64,000 bases of DNA from Streptomyces sp. LBL (GTDB lineage Bacteria; Actinomycetota; Actinomycetes; Streptomycetales; Streptomycetaceae). The first letter of the stretch is position 1. Each line of letters begins with the position of its first letter. Below are positions 1 to 8,868 of this stretch, in pieces. The stretch is taken from positions 62,001 to 126,000 of the forward strand of contig NZ_JARXYX010000020.1 of assembly GCF_029893585.1 (NCBI RefSeq), written 5' to 3'. Both the position numbers and the translations under genes were made by a program. Under the pieces are notes generated by a model that was not told the origin of the DNA, did no database searches, and saw only the letters and a program-made list of their open reading frames with translations.

Positions 1-347
1 GTTGACGAGCATACGGTCGCGCAGGAAGCCGGCGTTGTTGACGAGGGTGTCGAGACGGCCGTACGTCTGCACGGCGGTCCGGATCAGGGAGGCGGCGCCC
101 TCGCTCGTGGCGATGTCGCCGCCATGGGCGACCGCTTCGCCACCGGCCGCGCGGATCTCCGCGGCCACCCGCTCGGCGGGGCTGTCGACGCCGGGTGTGC
201 CGTCGAGGCCGCGGGTGCCGTCGAGGCCGACGCCGAGGTCGTTGACGACGAGCCGGGCGCCCTCGGCGGCGAAGGCGAGGGCGTGGGCCCGGCCGAGCCC
301 GCGGCCCGCGCCGGTGATCACGACGACCCGTCCGGCACAGAGTCCGC

Positions 348-351
<4 letters not shown>
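1..351 (-). CDS. Short-chain dehydrogenase/reductase (Rv3548c-like), 5' part only
   Basis: Only the first 117 codons are in the window; the gene continues beyond the left edge. The N-terminus shows an SDR Rossmann motif (TGAGRGLG) and later an NNAG motif. The ATG overlaps the stop of the upstream SDR gene by 4 bp (ATGA), so the two are probably translationally coupled. By position, a pair of SDR genes divergent from echA20, it matches the mycobacterial KstR2-regulon dehydrogenase Rv3548c. The family match is clear; the steroid role is inferred from the neighbours. Confidence 0.85.
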
Positions 352-1364
<1,013 letters not shown>

Positions 1365-1383
1365 TCGCCGCTACCCTTCGCCT

Positions 1384-1397
1384 AACAAACGTTTGGT
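1384..1397. promoter_or_regulatory. KstR2-type operator, divergent promoter 1
   Basis: AACAAACGTTTGGT lies in the middle of the 54-bp gap between the divergent SDR and echA20 genes. It fits the KstR2 consensus AnCAAGnnCTTGnT at all but two positions and differs from the second site (7697-7710, minus strand) at only two bases. It sits about 20 nt from each start codon, as expected for repression of both directions. Confidence 0.75.
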
Positions 1398-1418
1398 GGA
1401 AAGGTAGCTGATGCGCCC

Positions 1419-2192
1419 ATGGGTGTCTCCACCTCGTCCCCGGAAAAGGGGATTTCCGTCTCGTCCCCGGCAGCCGGGGTCCGTGTCGTCACGGTCGACT
1501 TCCCGCCGGTGAACGCGGTGCCGGTGCGCGGCTGGTTCGCGTTGGCCGACGCCGTGCGCGCGGCCGGCCACGACACCGCGGTGCGGTGTGTGGTGCTGGC
1601 CGCCGAGGGGCGGGGGTTCAACGCGGGCGTGGACATCAAGGAGATCCAGGCGCGGGGGCAGGACGCGCTGGTCGGTGCCAACCGCGGCTGCTTCGAGGCC
1701 TTCGCGGCGGTGTACGAGTGCGAGGTGCCCGTGGTGGCGGCGGTGCAGGGCTTCTGCCTGGGCGGCGGGATCGGGCTGGTGGGGAACGCGGACGCGATCG
1801 TCGCCGGCGAGGACGCCGTCTTCGGTCTGCCCGAGCTGGACCGGGGGGCGCTGGGCGCCGCCACCCATCTCGCCCGGCTGGTCCCGCAGCATCTGATGCG
1901 CGCGCTGTACTACACCTCGCGCACGGTGAGCGCGGCCCAGTTGCGTGCGCACGGGTCGGTCTGGCGGGTGGTGCCGCGCGCGGAACTGCGCTCGGCCGCC
2001 CTGGAGTTGGCCGGTGAGATCGCCGCCAAGGACGGGGAGCTGATCCGGCTGGCCAAGGCCGCCCTCAACGGCATCGACCCGGTGGACGTGCGCCGCAGCT
2101 ACCGCTTCGAACAGGGCTTCACCTTCGAGGCCAACCTCACCGGGGTGGCCGACCGGGTGCGCGACGACTTCGGCAAGGAGGCCACCGAGTGA
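1419..2192 (+). CDS. echA20: Enoyl-CoA hydratase/isomerase family ring hydrolase EchA20
   Basis: A 257-aa crotonase-fold protein with the oxyanion-hole segments FNAGVDIKE (near residue 68) and CLGGGIGL (near residue 110). In mycobacteria EchA20 opens the remaining ring of the HIP-derived CoA thioester in cholesterol C/D-ring breakdown. It is the first gene of echA20-ipdA-ipdB-ipdC, whose members overlap by 1-4 bp. GGAAAGG lies about 14 nt before the ATG. The family is certain; the specific substrate is inferred from the conserved neighbourhood. Confidence 0.85.
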   Translation: MGVSTSSPEKGISVSSPAAGVRVVTVDFPPVNAVPVRGWFALADAVRAAGHDTAVRCVVLAAEGRGFNAGVDIKEIQARGQDALVGANRGCFEAFAAVYECEVPVVAAVQGFCLGGGIGLVGNADAIVAGEDAVFGLPELDRGALGAATHLARLVPQHLMRALYYTSRTVSAAQLRAHGSVWRVVPRAELRSAALELAGEIAAKDGELIRLAKAALNGIDPVDVRRSYRFEQGFTFEANLTGVADRVRDDFGKEATE

Positions 2193-3025
2193 GCGACAAG
2201 ACCATGTCGGCCGAGGAGGTCGTCGGTCGCCTGACGAGCGGCATGACCCTCGGCATCGGCGGCTGGGGTTCGCGGCGCAAGCCGATGGCCCTGGTCAGGG
2301 CGCTGCTCCGGTCCGATATCACCGATCTCACGGTCATCTCGTACGGCGGTCCGGACGTCGGCATGCTGGCCGCGGCCGGACGGATCCGCAAGCTGGTCAC
2401 CGCCTTCGTCACCCTCGACTCCATTCCGTTGGAACCGCACTACCGGGCGGTCCGCGAGCGCGGCGCCCTCGACCTCATGGAGATCGACGAGGCGATGCTT
2501 CTGTGGGGTCTGCGGGCGGCGGCGAACCGGCTGCCGTTCCTGCCGGTGCGGGCCGGGATCGGTTCGGACGTGATGCGGGTCAACCCCGGCCTGCGGACGG
2601 TGACGTCGCCGTACGGGGACGGGGAGACGTTCGTCGCGATGCCGGCGCTGCGGATGGATGCCGCCCTGGTGCACGTCAGCCGCGCGGACCGGCAGGGCAA
2701 CGGGCAGTACCTCGGCCCGGACCCGTACTTCGACGACCTGTTCTGCGAGGCGGCCGACACGGCGTACGTGTCGTGCGAGCGGATCGTGGACACGGCGGAG
2801 CTGACCAAGGAGGCCGCCCCGCAGACCCTGCTGATCAAGCGGCACACGGTCGCGGGGGTCGTCGAGACGCCGAACGGCGCGCACTTCACGTCCTGCGTCC
2901 CGGACTACGGGCGGGACGAGGCGTTCCAGAAGCGGTACGCGACCACGCCCTGGGCCGAGTTCGCGGAGCGGTTCCTCGACGGGGACGAGCAGGCCTACCA
3001 GTCGGCAGTCAGGGAGGCGACATGA
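2189..3025 (+). CDS. ipdA: IpdA, alpha subunit of the IpdAB CoA-thioester hydrolase
   Basis: A 278-aa member of the class I CoA-transferase superfamily, with the IpdA-type N-terminus GWGSRRKPMA and the segment DPYFDDLF. IpdAB hydrolyses the last carbocyclic ring (COCHEA-CoA) in steroid degradation rather than transferring CoA. Its catalytic Glu probably lies in the MEIDEAM segment (residues 97-103). The GTG start overlaps the echA20 stop (GTGA), and its own stop overlaps the ipdB ATG, which fits co-translation of the heterodimer. Confidence 0.88.
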   Translation: MSDKTMSAEEVVGRLTSGMTLGIGGWGSRRKPMALVRALLRSDITDLTVISYGGPDVGMLAAAGRIRKLVTAFVTLDSIPLEPHYRAVRERGALDLMEIDEAMLLWGLRAAANRLPFLPVRAGIGSDVMRVNPGLRTVTSPYGDGETFVAMPALRMDAALVHVSRADRQGNGQYLGPDPYFDDLFCEAADTAYVSCERIVDTAELTKEAAPQTLLIKRHTVAGVVETPNGAHFTSCVPDYGRDEAFQKRYATTPWAEFAERFLDGDEQAYQSAVREAT

Positions 3026-3753
3026 CCACGGTGACCCGCGCCGAGTACTGCGTGATCGCCTGCGCGGAGGCCTGGCGGGACGCGGGCGAGATCCTCGCCA
3101 GCCCCATGGGCCTGATCCCGTCCGTCGGCGCCCGGCTGGCCCGCCGCACCTTCGCACCGGACCTGTTGCTGACCGACGGTGAGGCCATGCTCGTCGGCCC
3201 GGACGGCGCCGTCGAGGGCTGGCTGCCCTACCGGCACCACCTCACTCTGGTCACCGGCGGCCGACGGCACGTGATGATGGGCGCGAGCCAGATCGACCGG
3301 TTCGGCAACCAGAACATCTCCTGCATCGGCGACTGGGCCCGGCCGAAACGGCAGTTGCTCGGAGTGCGCGGGGCCTCGGTCAACACCCTGAACAACCCGA
3401 CCAGTTACTGGATCCCGAGGCACTCCCGGCGGGTCTTCGTCGAGCGGGTCGACCTGGTGTGCGGGGTGGGGTACGACCGTGCCGCAAGGCATCCGGGGAC
3501 GGCCCGCTTCCATCGCATCCCCCGGGTCGTCTCCGACCTCGGCGTCTTCGACTTCGCCACCCCGGACCGCTCGATGCGGCTGGCCTCGCTGCATCCGGGC
3601 GTCACCGTGGACCAGGTCGGGGAGGCCACCGGCTTCGAGCTGACCGTCCCGGACGAGGTGCCGTACACCCGTGAACCGACGCCCCGGGAGCTGGAGTTGA
3701 TCCGTGAGGTGATCGACCCGGGGAACACCCGCGCCCGGGAGGTCGGGGCCTGA
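3022..3753 (+). CDS. ipdB: IpdB, beta subunit of the IpdAB hydrolase
   Basis: A 243-aa CoA-transferase beta-like protein (MGASQIDRFGNQN, ASVNTLNNPTSY) that pairs with IpdA. The ATG overlaps the ipdA stop by 4 bp and the TGA overlaps the next ATG by one base (TGATG). Size and position match mycobacterial IpdB. No frameshift or missing segment is apparent. Confidence 0.88.
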   Translation: MTTVTRAEYCVIACAEAWRDAGEILASPMGLIPSVGARLARRTFAPDLLLTDGEAMLVGPDGAVEGWLPYRHHLTLVTGGRRHVMMGASQIDRFGNQNISCIGDWARPKRQLLGVRGASVNTLNNPTSYWIPRHSRRVFVERVDLVCGVGYDRAARHPGTARFHRIPRVVSDLGVFDFATPDRSMRLASLHPGVTVDQVGEATGFELTVPDEVPYTREPTPRELELIREVIDPGNTRAREVGA

Positions 3754-4802
3754 TGGACACGGCACTCACCCGGCTGGTCGGTGTCCGCCACCCGCTCGTG
3801 CAGACCGGGATGGGCTGGGTGGCGGGCCCCCGCCTGGTCTCGGCGACGGCCGAGGCCGGCGCCCTGGGCATCCTGGCCTCCGCGACGATGACCCCCGACC
3901 GGTTGCGTGAGGCGATCCGCGAGGTGCGGTCCCGCACGAGCGCGCCGTTCGGCGTCAACCTCCGGGCCGACGCGGCCGACGCCGGCGACCGGGTGCGGAT
4001 CATGATCGAGGAGGGGGTGCGGGTGGCGTCCTTCGCCCTCGCGCCCTCCCCCGAGCTGATCGCCGAACTGAAGGCGGCGGGGGTGGTCGTCATCCCGTCC
4101 ATCGGTGCCCGCCGGCATGCCGAGAAGGTCGCCGCGTGGGGCGCGGACGCGGTGATCGTGCAGGGTGGCGAGGGCGGCGGCCACACCGGCGAGGTGGCGA
4201 CGACCGTGCTGTTGCCGCAGGTGGTGGACGCGGTCGGGATACCGGTGGTGGCGGCGGGCGGCTTCTTCGACGGACGGGGGCTGGTCGCGGCGCTGGCCCA
4301 CGGGGCGGCCGGGGTGGCCATGGGCACGCGGTTCCTGCTCACCTCGGACTCGACGGTCCCGGACGCGGTGAAGGCGCGGTATCTGGCCGCGACCGTCAGG
4401 GACGTCACGGTCACCACGGCTGTCGACGGCCTGCCGCACCGCATGCTGCGGACGGAACTGGTCGACGCCCTGGAGTCCTCCGGCCGCGCCCGCACCCTGC
4501 TGCACTCGGTCCGCCGGGCAGCGGGATTCCGCAGGCTGTCCGGGCTCACCTGGCGGCAGATGATCCGCGACGGCCTCGCCATGAAGCACGGCAAGGAGCT
4601 GACCTGGGGCCAGGTGCTGCTCGCCGCGAACACGCCGATGCTGCTGAGGTCGGCGATGGTGGACGGCCGTACGGATCTCGGGGTCATGGCGTCCGGGCAG
4701 GTCGCCGGGGTGATCGACGACCTGCCGTCCTGCGCGGAGCTGGTGGAGCGGGTCATGAAGGAGGCGGAGGAGACGCTGGCCCGGCTGGCAGCCGCCCGAT
4801 GA
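3753..4802 (+). CDS. ipdC: IpdC, FMN-dependent nitronate-monooxygenase-family reductase
   Basis: A 349-aa TIM-barrel flavoprotein. The N-terminus (GVRHPLVQTGMGW), the glycine-rich QGGEGGGHTG segment and AAGGFFDGRG form the FMN phosphate-binding region of the 2-nitropropane dioxygenase family. In the steroid C/D-ring pathway IpdC removes the hydroxyl/oxo functions of the HIP-derived CoA ester. It is the last gene of the right-reading operon and converges on fadA6. Assignment as IpdC rests on gene order. Confidence 0.82.
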   Translation: MDTALTRLVGVRHPLVQTGMGWVAGPRLVSATAEAGALGILASATMTPDRLREAIREVRSRTSAPFGVNLRADAADAGDRVRIMIEEGVRVASFALAPSPELIAELKAAGVVVIPSIGARRHAEKVAAWGADAVIVQGGEGGGHTGEVATTVLLPQVVDAVGIPVVAAGGFFDGRGLVAALAHGAAGVAMGTRFLLTSDSTVPDAVKARYLAATVRDVTVTTAVDGLPHRMLRTELVDALESSGRARTLLHSVRRAAGFRRLSGLTWRQMIRDGLAMKHGKELTWGQVLLAANTPMLLRSAMVDGRTDLGVMASGQVAGVIDDLPSCAELVERVMKEAEETLARLAAAR

Positions 4803-4838
4803 CGGTCGCAGGGGTCTGAACGGCCGGCCCCGCGCCGC

Positions 4839-5070
4839 CCTCCTCAGAGCCGCTCGATGACGATCACCTGAGCCGGACGCCCGACCCCTCCCCGCACCGC
4901 ACCGCCCCGCCAGCCTGACGCCCGACCCCGCGCGCCCTCCCCGAAGCCCCCCGACGACAACCACATGAGCCCGACGCCCGACGCCCGACGCCCGACCCCG
5001 CACCGCACCGCCCCGCCGCGCCGCGCCCCGCCGCGAACAGGCCGACCGCCTCCTCAGAGCCGCTCGATGA
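4839..5070. repeat. Duplicated tail of fadA6 in a low-complexity gap
   Basis: The 22-bp block at 4839-4860 is repeated exactly at 5049-5070, where it contains the last codons and stop of fadA6. The similarity continues imperfectly for several more bases. Between the copies lies C-rich sequence with repeats of CGACGCC (about 4970-5000) and no credible gene. It looks like the remnant of a duplication or recombination at the 3' end of fadA6. Confidence 0.8.
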
Positions 5071-6211
5071 TCGTCACATTCGCCTGACCGCCACCCTCAC
5101 ACATCGTCTGCAGCCCGAACCGGCCGCCCGTGCGCTCCAGTTCGTGCAGCAGGGTCGTCATGAGCTTGACGCCCGTCGCGCCCAGCGGATGCCCGAGCGC
5201 GATGGCGCCGCCGTTGACGTTGACCTTCTCGGGATCCGCGCCGGTCTCCTTCAGCCAGGCCAGGACGACCGGCGCGAACGCCTCGTTGATCTCGACGAGA
5301 TCGATGTCGTCGATCGACAGGCCCGTCTTCTTCAGGGCGTGGGCGGTGGCCGGTATGGGGGCGGTCAGCATGCGGATCGGGTCCTCGCCGCGTACGGAGA
5401 GGTGGTGCACGCGCGCGCGGGGCCGCAGCCCTTGTTCCCGCACGGCCCGCTCGGAGGCCAGCAGCATGGCCGCGGCCCCGTCGGAGACCTGCGAGGAGCA
5501 GGCCGCGGTGATCGTACCGCCGCCGATGACCGGCTTCAGCGCGGCCATCTTCTCCAGCGAGGTGTCCCGGCGCGGGCCCTCGTCGACGGCGACCCGGCCG
5601 TACGCCACGATCTCCCGATCGAAGCGCCCCTCGTCGATCGCCCGCAGCGCCCGCCGGTGGGAGCGCAACGCCAACTCCTCCTGGTCCAGCCGGCTGATGC
5701 CCCACTTCGCGGCGATCATCTCGGCGCCGGCGAACTGGTTCACCGCCCGGTCCCCGTACCGCGCCCGCCAGCCCTCGCTTCCCGCGAACGGTCCCTCGGT
5801 GAAGCCGAGGGGCTCGGCGGCCTGCCGGGTGGCGAAGGCGATCGGGATCTGCGACATGTTCTGCACCCCGCCCGCGACCACCAGGTCCTGCGTCCCGGAC
5901 AGCACGCCCTGTGCGGCGAAGTGCACGGCCTGCTGCGAGGACCCGCACTGCCGGTCCACCGTCACGCCCGGCACCTCCTCGGGCAGCCCGGCCGCCAGCC
6001 AGCAGGTCCGCGCGATGTCCCCGGCCTGCGGCCCCACGGCGTCCAGGCAGCCGAAGACGACGTCCTCCACGGCGGCCGGATCGACACCGGACCGGGCGAC
6101 CAGTTCCTTCAGCACATGCGCGCCCAGGTCGGCCGGGTGGACCCCGCTCAGTCCTCCCCCGCGCCGCCCCACGGGCGTACGGACCGCTTCGACGATGTAG
6201 GCCTCGGCCAT
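5054..6211 (-). CDS. fadA6: Thiolase FadA6 (acetyl-CoA acetyltransferase family)
   Basis: A full-length 385-aa thiolase. The nucleophile Cys89 is in DRQCGSS, the His motif is NGGAIALGHPLGATG, and the second Cys is in CEGGGQAN near the C-terminus. In the KstR2 regulon FadA6 is the thiolase acting on steroid C/D-ring CoA intermediates. It is the last gene of the left-reading ipdF-kstR2-fadA6 operon, 42 bp after kstR2. The catalytic set is complete. Confidence 0.87.
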   Translation of the reverse strand: MAEAYIVEAVRTPVGRRGGGLSGVHPADLGAHVLKELVARSGVDPAAVEDVVFGCLDAVGPQAGDIARTCWLAAGLPEEVPGVTVDRQCGSSQQAVHFAAQGVLSGTQDLVVAGGVQNMSQIPIAFATRQAAEPLGFTEGPFAGSEGWRARYGDRAVNQFAGAEMIAAKWGISRLDQEELALRSHRRALRAIDEGRFDREIVAYGRVAVDEGPRRDTSLEKMAALKPVIGGGTITAACSSQVSDGAAAMLLASERAVREQGLRPRARVHHLSVRGEDPIRMLTAPIPATAHALKKTGLSIDDIDLVEINEAFAPVVLAWLKETGADPEKVNVNGGAIALGHPLGATGVKLMTTLLHELERTGGRFGLQTMCEGGGQANVTIIERL

Positions 6212-6253
6212 GGCAACTCCCCAGACTCCCCATTGAGTTACATGCGTATTGGG

Positions 6254-6868
6254 TTACGTGCGTACGGCGATCCCGTCCAGCACCATCGACAGGTACTGGC
6301 GGGCGATCTCCTCCGGGCTGTGCTGTCCCCCGGGCCGGTACCAGGACGCGGCGACCCACACCGTGTCGCGGACGAACCGGTAGGTGAGCCGGACGTCGAG
6401 GTCGGCCCGGAACACCCGGGCGGCGACCCCGCGCTCCAGCGTGGACAGCCACGCCTTCTCGAACTTGCGCTGCGACTCGGCGAGGAACTCGAACCGCTCC
6501 TGCGCGACCAGTTGCTTGCTCTCCTTCTGGTAGATCGCCACGGCGGCGCGATGCCGGTCGATCTCCCGGAACGACTCGGTGACCAGGGCCTCAAGGGTCT
6601 CGCGCGGCCCGGCCTCGGCGCCCAGGACGGTGTCGTAGCCGTCCCACAACTCGTCGAGGAAGGTCCGCAGGATCTCCTCCAGCATCGATTCCTTGGAGTC
6701 GAAGTGGTAGTAGAGACTGCCCGCGAGCATGCCCGCGTGATCCGCGATCTTGCGCACGGTGGTGGCGTTGTAGCCCTGTTCGGCGAAGACCTCGGCGGCG
6801 GTGTCGAGGAGTTCGCGGCGGCGCGCGGGCGCGGCGGTCACCTGGGGCTTCTTCTTCGTAGGAGGCAC
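6254..6868 (-). CDS. kstR2: TetR-family repressor KstR2
   Basis: A 204-aa TetR regulator. The helix-turn-helix is at about residues 36-56 (TTVRKIADHAGMLAGSLYYH). The ligand domain contains YRFVRDTVWVAASWYRPGG, close to my recollection of mycobacterial KstR2. KstR2 is released from DNA by HIP-CoA. The GTG at 6868 is chosen because no in-frame ATG follows for many codons and the length matches the family (~200 aa). It lies between ipdF and fadA6, and the two 14-bp operators nearby are its expected targets. Confidence 0.88.
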   Translation of the reverse strand: MPPTKKKPQVTAAPARRRELLDTAAEVFAEQGYNATTVRKIADHAGMLAGSLYYHFDSKESMLEEILRTFLDELWDGYDTVLGAEAGPRETLEALVTESFREIDRHRAAVAIYQKESKQLVAQERFEFLAESQRKFEKAWLSTLERGVAARVFRADLDVRLTYRFVRDTVWVAASWYRPGGQHSPEEIARQYLSMVLDGIAVRT

Positions 6869-6894
6869 GGATCCATTGTGGTCTGCTCCGGTCG

Positions 6895-7680
6895 TCAGGC
6901 GTGCTGGCTGCTGACGGAGACGACCTCGCCCGTCAGGTACGAGGAGTAGCCCGACGCCAGGAACACGATCACGTTGGCCACCTCCCAGGGCTCGGCGTAC
7001 CGCCCGAAGGCCTCGCGTTCCGTCAGTTCCTCCAGTAGTTCGGGGGAGGTGACCTTCACCAGGTGCGGATGCATGGCGAGGCTGGGCGAGACCGCGTTGA
7101 CGCGCACCCCGTACGCGGCCGCCTCGATCGCCGCGCACCGGGTCAGCGCCATCACGCCCGCCTTCGCGGCGGCGTAGTGCGCCTGCCCGGCCTGGGCCCG
7201 CCAGCCCACAACCGAGGCGTTGTTGACGATCACGCCGCCGGTGTCCCGCATCAGGCGAAGGGCCGCCCGGGTGCACCGGAACGTGCCGTTCAGCGTCACG
7301 TCCAGCACCCGCGACCACTGCTCGTCGGTCATGTCGACGAGGTCGGAAGTCCCGCCCAGGCCCGCGTTGTTGACGACGATGTCCAGCCGCCCGTGCTCCC
7401 GCACCGCCGTGTCGAACAGCGCCCGCACCTGTTCCTCGTCGGTGACGTCGCACGGCACCGCACCGACCGACTCCGCGCCGAACTCGCCGGCCAGCAGGGC
7501 CTCGTACTCCTTCAGCCGCCGGGTGTGCGCGTCGCCGATCAGGACCCGCGCGCCCTCCTCCAGGAAGCGGCGGGCGGTGGCCCCGCCGATCCCGGCGCCG
7601 GCGGCGGCCGTGACGACGGCGGTGCGCCCGTTCAGCAGCCCGTGCCCGGGCACGTACACCGGACTCTCGACGCCTGTCAT
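6895..7680 (-). CDS. ipdF: SDR dehydrogenase IpdF
   Basis: A 261-aa SDR with NNAG near residue 104, Ser156, and Tyr169/Lys173 in YAAAK. IpdF oxidises 5-hydroxy-HIP-CoA in the actinobacterial pathway. It is the first gene of the left-reading operon, 26 bp before kstR2, and shares a 48-bp divergent promoter gap with fadE31. The name is inferred from its place next to kstR2 and the fadE genes. Confidence 0.82.
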   Translation of the reverse strand: MTGVESPVYVPGHGLLNGRTAVVTAAAGAGIGGATARRFLEEGARVLIGDAHTRRLKEYEALLAGEFGAESVGAVPCDVTDEEQVRALFDTAVREHGRLDIVVNNAGLGGTSDLVDMTDEQWSRVLDVTLNGTFRCTRAALRLMRDTGGVIVNNASVVGWRAQAGQAHYAAAKAGVMALTRCAAIEAAAYGVRVNAVSPSLAMHPHLVKVTSPELLEELTEREAFGRYAEPWEVANVIVFLASGYSSYLTGEVVSVSSQHA

Positions 7681-7696
7681 AGGGCCACGCTAACCT

Positions 7697-7710
7697 ACCA
7701 AACACTTGTT
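7697..7710. promoter_or_regulatory. KstR2-type operator, divergent promoter 2
   Basis: On the minus strand the site reads AACAAGTGTTTGGT, matching AnCAAGnnCTTGnT at all but one specified position. It is centred between ipdF (ATG at 7680) and fadE31 (ATG at 7729). Together with 1384-1397 it gives one operator per divergent promoter in the block. Confidence 0.8.
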
Positions 7711-7728
7711 AGGGAAGGATGGCCGCTG

Positions 7729-8868
7729 ATGGACCTCGACTTCACGCCCGCTGAGGAAGCGTTCCGCGCCGAGGCCCGCGCCTGGCTGGCGGACCGTGTG
7801 CCGTCCGCTGCGCTGCCCTCCCTGGAGACCGAGGAGGGCTTCGCCGCGCACCGCGCGTGGGAGGCCGAACTCGCCGCGGACCGCTGGTCGGTGGTCGACT
7901 GGCCCAGGGCGTACGGCGGCCGGGACGCGGGCCTGATCCGCTGGCTGATCTTCGAGGAGGAGTACTACGCGGCGGGCGCGCCGGGCCGCGTCGGCCAGAA
8001 CGGCGTCAGCCTGCTCGCACCGGCCCTCTTCGCGCACGGCACCGAGGACCAGCGCGCGCGGGTGCTCCCGCCGATGGCCACCGGCGAGGCGGTCTGGGCG
8101 CAGGCCTGGTCGGAGCCGGAGGCCGGCTCGGACCTGGCGTCCCTCCGCTCGAAGGCCGTCCGCGCCCCCGGCGGCTGGTTGCTGAGCGGGCAGAAGACGT
8201 GGTCGTCGCGGGCCGCGTTCGCCGACCGCGCGTTCGGCCTGTTCCGCAGCGACCCGGACACGCCGAGACCCCACCAGGGGCTGACCTACCTGATGTTCGA
8301 CCTGCGCGCACCCGGCGTCACCATCCGCCCCATCCGCCGCCTCGACGGCAAGCCCGCCTTCGCGGAGCTGTTCCTGGACGAGGTGTTCGTGCCGGACGAG
8401 GACGTGATCGGCGAGCCCGGTCAGGGCTGGCGGGTGGCGATGGCGACGGCCGGCAACGAGCGCGGGCTGACGCTCCGCTCCCCCGGCCGCTTCCTGGCGG
8501 GCGCCGACCGGCTGTGCGCGCTCTGGCGGGCGCAGGGCAGCCCGGACAGCGCCCGCGACCGCGTGGCCGACGCCGTGATCGGCGCCCGCGCCTACCAGCT
8601 CTTCACCTACGCCGCCGCCTCCCGCCACCTCGACGGGGCGACCCTCGGCCCGGAGTCCAGCCTGAACAAGGTGTTCTGGTCGCAGTACGACATCGCGCTC
8701 ACCGAGACGGCCCTCGATCTCCTGGGCGAGGAGGGCGAGTGGGCGGACGGCGAGTGGGCCGAGCGGTATGTGTTCGCGCTCGCCGGGCCCATCTACGCCG
8801 GTACGAACGAGATCCAGCGCGACATCATCGCCGAACGCCTGCTGGGCCTGCCGAAGGGACGCCGGTGA
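7729..8868 (+). CDS. fadE31: Acyl-CoA dehydrogenase, FadE31-like subunit
   Basis: A full-length 379-aa acyl-CoA dehydrogenase. It has the AQAWSEPEAGSDLASLRS flavin/substrate segment and ends in IYAGTNEIQRDIIAERLLGLP. These stretches resemble mycobacterial FadE31, which forms alpha2beta2 complexes with FadE32 or FadE33 in steroid C/D-ring degradation. AGGGAAGG precedes the ATG by about 10 nt. The stop overlaps the next ATG by one base (TGATG), as expected for obligate partner subunits. Confidence 0.85.
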   Translation: MDLDFTPAEEAFRAEARAWLADRVPSAALPSLETEEGFAAHRAWEAELAADRWSVVDWPRAYGGRDAGLIRWLIFEEEYYAAGAPGRVGQNGVSLLAPALFAHGTEDQRARVLPPMATGEAVWAQAWSEPEAGSDLASLRSKAVRAPGGWLLSGQKTWSSRAAFADRAFGLFRSDPDTPRPHQGLTYLMFDLRAPGVTIRPIRRLDGKPAFAELFLDEVFVPDEDVIGEPGQGWRVAMATAGNERGLTLRSPGRFLAGADRLCALWRAQGSPDSARDRVADAVIGARAYQLFTYAAASRHLDGATLGPESSLNKVFWSQYDIALTETALDLLGEEGEWADGEWAERYVFALAGPIYAGTNEIQRDIIAERLLGLPKGRR

